This document shows, in pieces, positions 46,866 through 54,576 of a stretch of DNA of 64,000 nt (position 1 is the stretch's first letter; each line of letters begins with the position of its first letter). The position numbers were made by a program, and so were the translations under genes. The stretch lies in contig JACPIU010000009.1 in NCBI GenBank assembly GCA_016187935.1, forward strand, positions 22,784 through 86,783, written 5' to 3'. Below the pieces are notes generated by a model. That model was not told the origin of the DNA, searched no databases, and worked only from the letters and a program-made list of their open reading frames with translations. This DNA is from Bdellovibrio sp. Its GTDB lineage: Bacteria > Bdellovibrionota > Bacteriovoracia > Bacteriovoracales > Bacteriovoracaceae.

Positions 46866-48637
46866 CGCTTGTTTTTCTTGCTACTTGACGATGTTGATGA
46901 CGATGGAAAACGATTTTTTTGGTCAAACACCGATTTTTTATTCTCTTCCGCCGTAAGCTTGTTCATTTCGGCGATGCGTTTGCGCGTTTTTTCTAATTCC
47001 ACAAGGGCCATCTGATCGCGAAAATGATTCATGGCCTTCTGCGGCTCTTTCATTATCGCACAATTAAATGACAAGACTTTTCCATAAAGGGCGGCATAGC
47101 TATCGGACATCAAACCTTGAACGGCCCCGAATTTATCATAGGATTTCACACACTCTCCGGTGGTGAGAAAAATATTGGCCTGCCTGAGATGATCGATATA
47201 CTCCTTCGATGCAACATCCTTCATCTCGGTGTCATAGAAACGGGTGTAAAGTTCCTGGACTTTCTTCTGATGCATCTCCATCTTCTCTTGCACCAATTGA
47301 GGCAAATTGAGAGAACCGTCCACAAATGAATAATGGGTAAATTCACCAAGCTTATCTGCCCGGCGCGATTCCTGAAATTCCTCAATCTTCCATACTTCTT
47401 CAATGTCCTTTTCAACTTTCATTTTAACCAGAGAGTAATACTGAAGATTTTTTTCGGCGGTAAAATGATTCTTAAGCATGGAAAGGCCAAGCTCCATCTC
47501 AAACTGATTACCTGACAAAATATGATTGATGGCCTTCTGGGAAGTATGAGTGTCCTGTTGTTGCAGCAAAAAGTATCCGACGATCAAGGCCGGCGTGGCG
47601 ATTTTCAAAATCTCGGCGATAATGACCCCAATACTCATTCCGATGGCCTCATACCACTTGCGTGGTGGGCCTAATGTATAAGGTGTCATTGGAATGCCTC
47701 CTTGAAGGGCCCCGCCACGAGGGCCAGCATGCTCCTCAAAGTTCGCCGGACTTTGGGAAATGCCGTGGGATGTCCCACTATTCGATGTCGAAGTTGCTTG
47801 CTGCTCTGGTTGTTTTGCTTTCGGTTTTGTAGGCATGAGCACAGGTTTACTTACCAAGGTGGACTTGGCCACTGGTGCTATCGTTGTTTGCCCCGACGTA
47901 CCAAACATTTCTTCGTAACTTCCGATTGATAAACTGGACTGGGATTTTTCTTCATCGGCCTTGCGTTTTAAGTCCGCAATGGAAAGAATATTATTTTTCT
48001 TCTCGTACTCTTCTCTTTTTTTACGCTCCTCTTCTTGCCGAACGGCTTCTAATTCCCGCTGTTTCTTTTTTTCTTCCAGCGCCAGCTTGCGCTTTAAACG
48101 CACCAAATCCCTTTTAGTCGTTACTTCTCCAACTTCCTGCTTTTGATTGCCATCTTCTGTTTCATCCTCAATATCTTTGGAAGAGTCATCAGAAGAAAGC
48201 GTATCATCATCTAACTCAAAACCGCTGGCAAGAGGATCAACGTCCTCACTCGCCTGGATCGAATTAGTAACCTCAGAAATATCGATATCGTCGTCCAATG
48301 CCAGTGCATTGATATCAGGCAGGCCATCGTCAATCTCATTGGTCTGAATCGGATTAGTCACCTCGGTACTAGTCCCTTCAGCACTGGTCTCTTTCTCTTC
48401 AAACAGGTCATCATCGAGGGCCAAACTATCACTTGTTGCTTCTTGTTTGGCTTCCTGTACGGGAGGAGCTTTGGCAGGAATCTCGGGATACTCCAAATCT
48501 TCGGCCTTCATTACGCCGGTGGCAGACTCTTTTAATTTTTGCAAATTTAAAAGCATGGTCTTTTCAAGACCTATTTTGCTTTCTTTGACCGCAGCTTGGG
48601 CCGGTGTCGAATCAACTTTTTTTACTGGTTCGCCCAT
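46862..48637 (-). CDS. Acidic, coiled-coil membrane protein of unknown function
   Basis: 591 residues. Residues 70-165 are acidic with three related blocks (SLALDDDLFE; NALALDDDIDIS; GFELDDDTLS), followed by a charged coiled coil (KRDLVRLKRKLALEEKKKQR), a Pro/Ser/Thr-rich linker, one TM helix (about 355-378) and a C-terminal helical domain of about 200 residues. No signal peptide; the N-terminal half is expected in the cytoplasm and the C-terminal domain in the periplasm. No family recognised. It could link cytoplasmic machinery to the envelope. Confidence 0.7.
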   Translation of the reverse strand: MGEPVKKVDSTPAQAAVKESKIGLEKTMLLNLQKLKESATGVMKAEDLEYPEIPAKAPPVQEAKQEATSDSLALDDDLFEEKETSAEGTSTEVTNPIQTNEIDDGLPDINALALDDDIDISEVTNSIQASEDVDPLASGFELDDDTLSSDDSSKDIEDETEDGNQKQEVGEVTTKRDLVRLKRKLALEEKKKQRELEAVRQEEERKKREEYEKKNNILSIADLKRKADEEKSQSSLSIGSYEEMFGTSGQTTIAPVAKSTLVSKPVLMPTKPKAKQPEQQATSTSNSGTSHGISQSPANFEEHAGPRGGALQGGIPMTPYTLGPPRKWYEAIGMSIGVIIAEILKIATPALIVGYFLLQQQDTHTSQKAINHILSGNQFEMELGLSMLKNHFTAEKNLQYYSLVKMKVEKDIEEVWKIEEFQESRRADKLGEFTHYSFVDGSLNLPQLVQEKMEMHQKKVQELYTRFYDTEMKDVASKEYIDHLRQANIFLTTGECVKSYDKFGAVQGLMSDSYAALYGKVLSFNCAIMKEPQKAMNHFRDQMALVELEKTRKRIAEMNKLTAEENKKSVFDQKNRFPSSSTSSSSKKNKR

Positions 48638-48747
48638 AACAATATCTAGCGTCCCTGATTAACAAGTCATATCTCTCAACCAAAATTGGTTAAGGGTTTA
48701 CTGGTAACTGATCGGAATTTATCAAATCAATTTGAGTGATATTGTTA

Positions 48748-48794
48748 GTATAAGATTTCAAATGCTTAGACCTATCATCCGCCTTATCTTATAC
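48748..48794. promoter_or_regulatory. Inverted repeat between divergent genes
   Basis: GTATAAGAT (48748-48756) and ATCTTATAC (48786-48794), 29 bases apart, lie in the 214-bp region between the divergent acidic protein and the ABC transporter. Spacing suits a dimeric repressor on two half-sites, or the sequences may be overlapping -10 elements. Support is limited to symmetry. Confidence 0.35.
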
Positions 48795-48851
48795 CAAATT
48801 TGAGACGATAAGCTGCCAGATTGGATTAGTGATTTTAATCGAGGGGCGCGC

Positions 48852-49778
48852 TTGTCCGTTTTCTCCTGCCAACATTTAAGTAAGAAATACCTAAGTAAAT
48901 ATGTCTTGGAAGATGTGACTTTCTCACTCACCCAAGGTCACTTCTATATCCTCATGGCCCCCAACGGGGCAGGCAAATCTACAGTGTTGCGATTAATAAT
49001 GGGCCTAGAAAGGCCTACCGCAGGGACGATGTCGTTTCTTGAGAGTTGCCCAGATCAATACGGCATTCCTGCTCATCTACGAGGTCAAATAGGGCTTGTG
49101 GCAGAAACCATTGAATATGATCCGAGTGCTTCACTCATGCGCTTTCTGAAATTCTATGCCACACTTTTTCCAACCTATGATTTGCCTTGGTTATGTGCCA
49201 TGGCCCAGGTTCGAAACATCGACTTAACTCAAAAATTCCAAAAACTATCGCGTGGCCAAAAAATGCAGGTAATCCTTTTATCCGAATTGGCAAAAAGGCC
49301 GAAACTCCTGCTTATTGATGAAATCACATCGGTGCTCGATCCTTACTCACGTGCCTTCTACTTAAATCTTCTCAGTGATTTCACTCATCAGGGAGGCACG
49401 GTCCTCTTAACCACAAATGTCATCCATGAAGTTGAATCATCCGCATCGGATCTTCTTATTCTTAAGGGGGGAACGGTGGCTTGGGAAGCTCCCATCAACA
49501 CTATCTTCCGACAGTTCACAAAAATTATGGTTTCGGATATTTTGACAGATGAGACTCAGGCACTCCTTCAGCAACATAAGTTTTATCCGCTCGACCGCTT
49601 ACAAAGTGATGGCCGTTGGATGAGTATACTGGTTGGCCCTTCGGCTTCTCTCCCCCTCATTGCCCTTCCCTATGTGCAAATCCATATGGGTGCTGAAGAT
49701 TTATTTAAGTATTTTTTTCAAACCTCTGACGTCAGCGTCGAGAGTAAAGCGAAGGGATATGATCATAGGGCCGCTTAA
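48852..49778 (+). CDS. ABC transporter ATP-binding protein
   Basis: 308 residues from TTG 48852; GAGGGG lies about seven bases upstream. A single ABC ATPase domain: APNGAGKST (Walker A), LSRGQKMQVILLSELA (signature, with LSRGQ in place of LSGGQ), LLIDEITSVLD (Walker B), LLTTNVIHEV (H-loop position has Asn instead of His). The altered signature and missing H-loop His may reduce ATPase activity. The last about 80 residues are a C-terminal extension. It pairs with the next membrane gene, whose start overlaps this stop. Confidence 0.85.
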   Translation: MSVFSCQHLSKKYLSKYVLEDVTFSLTQGHFYILMAPNGAGKSTVLRLIMGLERPTAGTMSFLESCPDQYGIPAHLRGQIGLVAETIEYDPSASLMRFLKFYATLFPTYDLPWLCAMAQVRNIDLTQKFQKLSRGQKMQVILLSELAKRPKLLLIDEITSVLDPYSRAFYLNLLSDFTHQGGTVLLTTNVIHEVESSASDLLILKGGTVAWEAPINTIFRQFTKIMVSDILTDETQALLQQHKFYPLDRLQSDGRWMSILVGPSASLPLIALPYVQIHMGAEDLFKYFFQTSDVSVESKAKGYDHRAA

Positions 49779-51288
49779 ATATTTTTTGAGTGATTACATG
49801 AAAAAACTCACTCTCGCGACAGTTGCCAGTGTCGCTTTTGGCCTGTTTCTTCTCGGCCCACTGGCCGACTCAATCAAGGAAAGAATGCTTTTTCTCAATT
49901 GGGCGATTTCCGTCACACTGTATGGCACATTTTTTTATGCCTACCCTTTGCAAAATATTTCCAAGTGGTACATGAACACCCCGCTCTCGAAATCCACCTG
50001 GTTCTCCTTTAATTGCATTTTTCAGATTTGCAAGCTCCTACTCACTTTCAGTATCTTCGTGGCCATAGTTGTAGTGGAAAAAGTACTCTATCCGATTATT
50101 CCTGTCTCAGATGTCCACAATGAATATCTGGTTCACTCTTCCGTTCTCTCATATGCAGAAGAATTTTTAAGTTCCAATGTCATAGGGCTACTGCTTACCT
50201 TCGTCACTCTTTTCTTTTGTTTTGTTTTCAATGTCGATCCTTATGGCCCCTTTCGTGCAGGTATTATCCCCATCACAAAAGAACGTTTTAAGGAAGAATG
50301 GAACAAATGGTGGAGTTCCCAAAATCGCAGAACTTTGGCAAAAGTTTTAGGCATGGTCACCGCATTATGGGTAGTAGGATTCTTTGTCTGTCAATGGGCA
50401 TACTCTAAAGCTCTCTTAGTGGCGGTCATTAACACCATTGCGCTGGCGCTTGTGGCGTTCACTTACGACCGTGCTTTCACGTTTACGCGTCCTTTCCAAA
50501 AATTAGTGGCGCTTACTTTATTGATATATTTTTTTGTGATTTGGCAGGGTATGTTGATCTACTCACACTGGCTAAGCTCAACTCCTCTCTCGGTCGGAAT
50601 GCAACTGCAAGAATTTGAGTTTCAAGGTAAACGTTTCAAGCAAAATGAATATGAAAAGGCCAAAGCCTTATTATTCAAACCAGAACTCACAGACCGGGAT
50701 ATTGAGCGTCTAATCTTTTTGGCGGAAAAATCATTTCCTCTTACCGTTGTCCACCCTGTGGATGATCAACTGAGGTTTGATACACTCATTTCTCATCCTT
50801 TTTTAGACCTCGATATGGAAAAGGCATGTTTAAATAAACAAAAGACCAGTGGCCTTCTGCAATGTCTGAATTTGATGTTGACCGCCCAACTTTCGCCCAA
50901 AACCATTGATCATTTACTCGATGCCCTTTGGTCCTTAGAAGGACAAGACAATTTACCTAATATTAAACTCCTCAAGCGACTTTGGGACGACAAGATTACC
51001 TATAGTGATGATTATGTCCGACAATTCCTCAAGTCCAGTAATCCTTATAAGCAATTTATCGCTCTCACTTTGATTGAAAAAAATTCAAGTGCATCTTTAC
51101 TTTATAATAGCGGAAATTGGTTTAAGGGTATTAAAGAAGTCAATTTTTCTCTGGCACGCGAAGTCGTTTCAAAGGTGAGCTGCTTTCCAATTCACAATAT
51201 TGATTTATTACAAGGGACTTTTTTACGTGCAAGACGCCCGGCCTCATGTGCCTTGAGCGAGAAGATGAAAGGCATGAACGATTTTTAA
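49759..51288 (+). CDS. Membrane subunit partner of the ABC ATPase
   Basis: 509 residues from ATG 49759, overlapping the ATPase stop by 20 bp; ATG 49798 is an alternative start. About six to eight TM segments in the first 320 residues (ATVASVAFGLFLLGPLADS; LLLTFSIFVAIVVVEKVLY; LLVAVINTIALALVAFTYD; ALTLLIYFFVIWQGMLIYS), then a soluble tail of about 190 residues, mostly helical. It fits an ABC-2-type permease with an extra domain. Substrate unknown. Confidence 0.7.
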   Translation: MIIGPLKYFLSDYMKKLTLATVASVAFGLFLLGPLADSIKERMLFLNWAISVTLYGTFFYAYPLQNISKWYMNTPLSKSTWFSFNCIFQICKLLLTFSIFVAIVVVEKVLYPIIPVSDVHNEYLVHSSVLSYAEEFLSSNVIGLLLTFVTLFFCFVFNVDPYGPFRAGIIPITKERFKEEWNKWWSSQNRRTLAKVLGMVTALWVVGFFVCQWAYSKALLVAVINTIALALVAFTYDRAFTFTRPFQKLVALTLLIYFFVIWQGMLIYSHWLSSTPLSVGMQLQEFEFQGKRFKQNEYEKAKALLFKPELTDRDIERLIFLAEKSFPLTVVHPVDDQLRFDTLISHPFLDLDMEKACLNKQKTSGLLQCLNLMLTAQLSPKTIDHLLDALWSLEGQDNLPNIKLLKRLWDDKITYSDDYVRQFLKSSNPYKQFIALTLIEKNSSASLLYNSGNWFKGIKEVNFSLAREVVSKVSCFPIHNIDLLQGTFLRARRPASCALSEKMKGMNDF

Positions 51289-51306
51289 TAAGCAAACTGG
51301 AAAAGC

Positions 51307-52266
51307 TTACTGGGGTCTACTTTTAACAGAATTGATCAATTCCTGAAATTTGGGCGAAACGCGTAGATTCGATAAATCTCCATCCCCCTCCAATTTTTCC
51401 CAATCTTTATACCCATAATTCAAAGCACGCTCTAGAAAAAATAATCCTTTCTCAAGCTGTTCTTTTTTAGAGTAAAACACCGCCAGACTGTAACAAGACT
51501 CGGCATTCTTCTTATCACAACCCAAAATAAAATACTCCAAACCAAAGGCCTCCTGACCCATTTTACTTTTTATCACACCCGCATTGTAACAACCAGAAAC
51601 CTGATCCAAACGGCAGGCACGTAGAAAAAAAACAAAAGCTTTTTCCAATTCCTTTCTCTCATCATAATAAAATCCAAGTCGCATACAGCCTTCGCGCGAT
51701 TTGTAATCACAGGCATGGGTTAAATATAAGAGGACGTCGCCGGACTGATCCTCAAATTCGACAAATTCTCTTTGCTCAACTTTACCGCTGGCGCTCTCCT
51801 CCACTTCTTTTTTCTTTTCTTCCTCTACTTCTTTCTCCTGCTCTGTTTCGCTCATCTCCACAGGAGCGGCCTGGGCCTTTCTTTCCTCAATTAATTCTGA
51901 GATACGCAAACAAGCATCACCATTTTTAAAACGGCAGCCCTTACGTAAAAAAAGTTCAGATTCCAAAGGAGACTTATAAACTTCTTTTAATTTACCGGCT
52001 TCAAAACAGCTATCAGCATGATCAAGGTTACAGCCAATTTCGAAAAACTTGAAGGCCATTATCACTTCCGCTGCTTTTTGATAGCTCACCGCTACCCGAT
52101 AACAAATTTCTCCATCGCCATTAAGACATTGTTTTTGCTGCTGAGGGGTGACTTTTGCCTTCGCAACCTTTGCGGCTTCAGCAGGACGTTCTTCACTCAC
52201 TTGCAAGGAAACCTTTGAACATCCTGCGAATAGACAGAATAAAATTATGAAAACTAATTTGAACAT
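51307..52266 (-). CDS. Sel1/Hcp-like repeat lipoprotein
   Basis: 319 residues from ATG 52266, whose signal MFKLVFIILFCLFAG ends at Cys (lipobox FAGC). An upstream ATG at 52344 or 52296 is possible; none has a ribosome-binding site. Repeats of about 36 residues carry Cys pairs seven residues apart (ACRLDQVSGCYNAG; GCDKKNAESCYSLA; GCNLDHADSCFEAG; GCRFKNGDACLRIS), as in Helicobacter cysteine-rich (Hcp) proteins. A Lys/Glu coiled-coil insert (about residues 140-165) splits the repeats into two blocks. Probably a periplasmic or surface lipoprotein for protein interactions. Confidence 0.8.
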   Translation of the reverse strand: MFKLVFIILFCLFAGCSKVSLQVSEERPAEAAKVAKAKVTPQQQKQCLNGDGEICYRVAVSYQKAAEVIMAFKFFEIGCNLDHADSCFEAGKLKEVYKSPLESELFLRKGCRFKNGDACLRISELIEERKAQAAPVEMSETEQEKEVEEEKKKEVEESASGKVEQREFVEFEDQSGDVLLYLTHACDYKSREGCMRLGFYYDERKELEKAFVFFLRACRLDQVSGCYNAGVIKSKMGQEAFGLEYFILGCDKKNAESCYSLAVFYSKKEQLEKGLFFLERALNYGYKDWEKLEGDGDLSNLRVSPKFQELINSVKSRPQ

Positions 52267-52294
52267 AATGTATAATAATACTAATAAGTTTCCC

Positions 52295-52480
52295 ATGCTA
52301 AGAAAAGAAGATTGGATTATTGCCTTAGTCATTGCTGTCAGCATTGCTGCGATTATTTTTTTTCATGTTAGATCGAGCACAATCCAACAGGCCTTCAAAG
52401 GTCCCCTACCACAAAAAGTTTATTCGACTCCAGCACCAGGGCCGGAAGTCGAAATTCAAATCAAACAAAAAAAGGATTAA
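52295..52480 (+). CDS. Small single-TM membrane protein
   Basis: 61 residues from ATG 52295 (in-frame ATG 52268 also possible). MLRKEDWIIALVIAVSIAAI begins a TM helix, followed by a Pro-rich basic tail (GPLPQKVYSTPAPGPEVEIQ). No ribosome-binding site. Its 5' end is within 30 bp of the divergent lipoprotein start. Supported only by the sensible TM pattern. Confidence 0.45.
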   Translation: MLRKEDWIIALVIAVSIAAIIFFHVRSSTIQQAFKGPLPQKVYSTPAPGPEVEIQIKQKKD

Positions 52481-52486
52481 AGAATT

Positions 52487-52540
52487 AGCAGGTTATTAAA
52501 AAGGCCAGATGCTGGTCACGCTGTCGACGAATAACCTGTT
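52487..52540. repeat. Inverted repeat between convergent genes
   Basis: CAGGTTATT (52489-52497) and AATAACCTG (52530-52538) form a stem with one further mismatched step; GGCCAG...CTGGTC (52503-52517) forms an inner hairpin. It overlaps the end of the NADAR gene. A terminator role is possible but there is no T run. Confidence 0.4.
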
Positions 52541-53204
52541 AGAGTTCTCGATCGCGAATATCCATGAGGATATCGAAATAATAATAGCTCTTAGGTTTGC
52601 CGGACCCAACATTATGATCGGGTATGAGCTTGAGTCCTTTGGTCTTCAAGAGAAGGGCCTTAACCTCAAAATTCTGCAAGACCTTCTGGCGAATGGCCTC
52701 TCGAATAATTTGAAAATGTCGCTCAGAACCTGGTCCCATGTCCTTATAATCGAAAGCTTCCCCTTGGTAACTGATCAGCTTCAGACCATAATTAGTATAA
52801 ATCTTATTGGCCAAGTCACCTGCGTTCTTGGCCTCGAAACCGACCATCGACATGACTTGATCGCGCGTATACCGCCAAACTGAAGCGTCAATCTTATGTC
52901 GTGGATCACTGGCCCATTCAGGATCAGGGTATTTCATCATCTGCCACAGGCCCTCAACTGAATTGTAACGGAGGTTATCCAAGACGAAGGGAGCTTCGCC
53001 AAAATTACTAAAAACTCCAAGTTCATGACGTTTCGAGAGAACCACTTCCCCCGGACCAGCATCTTGCGGAAGAATCTCCCAAGAAGGTGCTCCATCACGA
53101 GAAACTGGCTTCCACCAAGACGAGGGATAGTCTTGTGCGATCGATAGATTTTGAGTGCAAAGGAAGAAAAGCCATACAACAAAACAACTCGCCTTGACTG
53201 ACAT
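52539..53204 (-). CDS. Exported NADAR-domain protein (YbiA-like)
   Basis: 221 residues; ATG 53204 has GTGAGG four bases upstream. Signal peptide MSVKASCFVVWLFFLCTQNL with cleavage near IAQ. NADAR motifs: GVFSNFGEAPFVLDNLRYNS (FSNF at 65-68), then SVEGLWQMMKY with Glu84 in the position of the catalytic SVEH/YxxQ element, and the C-terminal KALLLKTKGLKLIPDHN segment. NADAR proteins are N-glycosidases acting on riboflavin-pathway intermediates (YbiA/RibX) or on ADP-ribosylated guanine (family knowledge) and are normally cytoplasmic, so export is unusual. Operon with the EEP nuclease 15 bp upstream. Confidence 0.82.
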   Translation of the reverse strand: MSVKASCFVVWLFFLCTQNLSIAQDYPSSWWKPVSRDGAPSWEILPQDAGPGEVVLSKRHELGVFSNFGEAPFVLDNLRYNSVEGLWQMMKYPDPEWASDPRHKIDASVWRYTRDQVMSMVGFEAKNAGDLANKIYTNYGLKLISYQGEAFDYKDMGPGSERHFQIIREAIRQKVLQNFEVKALLLKTKGLKLIPDHNVGSGKPKSYYYFDILMDIRDREL

Positions 53205-53219
53205 AAGACCTCACAACAA

Positions 53220-54302
53220 TTACTGGATGACAAACTCGACACTCACAGGCAGATGATCAGAATAACCTTGTTTCGTTTCAGCTTTGAATTCCTGTGGTTC
53301 ACCTTTCTCGTCAAGCATAAATGGCATTTTCACCACCCGATAAGAATTCCACACAGGATGCACCCCTAATGTCGTCTTGCTTTCCTTAGGGGTTTGCTTC
53401 TTCATAAGAAAGATTCGATCCAGTGATTGCCATTTTCCTTTATAAGCATATGTTCCACGATGAGGTGCAATATCGCCCGACATCTGTTCACCAAAATATA
53501 CCTTTTCAAAATCCCAAAACATCGGATCGCGTTCAGGGTTTAAGAGATATTCATTAATACCATGGGGACTGTCTTGCTCGGTGGTATTAAAATCACCGGC
53601 AGCGATAAAATATCCAGGGGCCTCTTTTGCGGCCTTAACAAACACTTGAGCGGCAATGACGCGAGTTACATGAGGATTGTTTTGAGATGGCCAATGATTA
53701 GAGAAGACAGTTACATCCACGCCATGGACATTGAAAGTGGCCTCGAGAATTCCGCGAGTCAACTTGGGTTTGGCGGGTGCCGGATAAACCGGTCGCAAAT
53801 CAATCTGGTGATATCTAACTGACTCTGAGAGGGGAAATTTGGAAATGATGCCAACATCAATTCCTCTTGGGTCCGGTCCTTCAACCAGCAGAATCTCACG
53901 GTAACCCTCATTGGCAAGTCCCCACTCCACCAATTTTTGCAATACATTGATATTTTCTACTTCTTGAAGAATGAGAATATCGGGAGATTCAGTCCCGCTA
54001 TCTTTAATGACCTGGGCAATGTTAAGCGCTTTGGCGCGGAAGGCCGCTTCACTCCAATCCATATTAAAGCAACGTTCACGATAATATCCAGTTTGAGTGG
54101 CACAATATGACTGAACTTCCGGGTGACGATTTTTATATTCCAGGGGGAGGTACTGATAATCAGATGTCCCTTCATCATGGAGATGGTCAAAAAAGTTTTC
54201 TGTGTTATAAGTCATGACGCGAAAAGTTGCGGGGGAAGCAAACACAGCAAAAGTCATTAAAAAAAGACTGACAGTCATAGCAATCGAAAACAATCGGTGC
54301 AT
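53220..54302 (-). CDS. Exported EEP-family nuclease/phosphatase
   Basis: 360 residues from ATG 54302 (GGAG upstream); the ATG at 54344 lacks a site. Signal peptide MHRLFSIAMTVSLFLMTFAV with cleavage near FAS. Motifs: FRVMTYNTENFFD, ILILQEVEN (metal Glu), VFSNHWPSQ, FIAAGDFNTT (Asp/Asn) and GYSDHLPVS (catalytic His). The layout matches extracellular DNases and the DUF/COG2374 group. First gene of the operon that also encodes the exported NADAR protein, and divergent from the UDG-like gene. Confidence 0.88.
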   Translation of the reverse strand: MHRLFSIAMTVSLFLMTFAVFASPATFRVMTYNTENFFDHLHDEGTSDYQYLPLEYKNRHPEVQSYCATQTGYYRERCFNMDWSEAAFRAKALNIAQVIKDSGTESPDILILQEVENINVLQKLVEWGLANEGYREILLVEGPDPRGIDVGIISKFPLSESVRYHQIDLRPVYPAPAKPKLTRGILEATFNVHGVDVTVFSNHWPSQNNPHVTRVIAAQVFVKAAKEAPGYFIAAGDFNTTEQDSPHGINEYLLNPERDPMFWDFEKVYFGEQMSGDIAPHRGTYAYKGKWQSLDRIFLMKKQTPKESKTTLGVHPVWNSYRVVKMPFMLDEKGEPQEFKAETKQGYSDHLPVSVEFVIQ

Positions 54303-54515
54303 GGCGTTCTCCTTATTAACACAATAATCTCGGACTAATACCATAGGTTGCTTGTCAGCAGTTCGACAAACTTTTTTCTGCTTAAAAAAACTTTAAAAAC
54401 TCTTACAATTCATAATCTTTGCTCTGCATTGTGCTTTGAAGCGTTAATTCAACTAGTTAGCTTTATGAAATTATGCGTAATTATTTCAGGGTTAATGGAA
54501 TTTTGCAGCCCACAG

Positions 54516-54540
54516 TGTCATCTTGGGGCATTATGACACC
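54516..54540. promoter_or_regulatory. Inverted repeat upstream of the UDG-like gene
   Basis: GTGTCAT (54516-54522) and ATGACAC (54534-54540) with an 11-base spacer, 36 bp upstream of the ATG at 54577. Symmetry and position fit an operator; no known regulator is proposed. Confidence 0.45.
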
Positions 54541-54576
54541 AAAACTTGAGTAACTAACTACAGGGGAACCATATTT

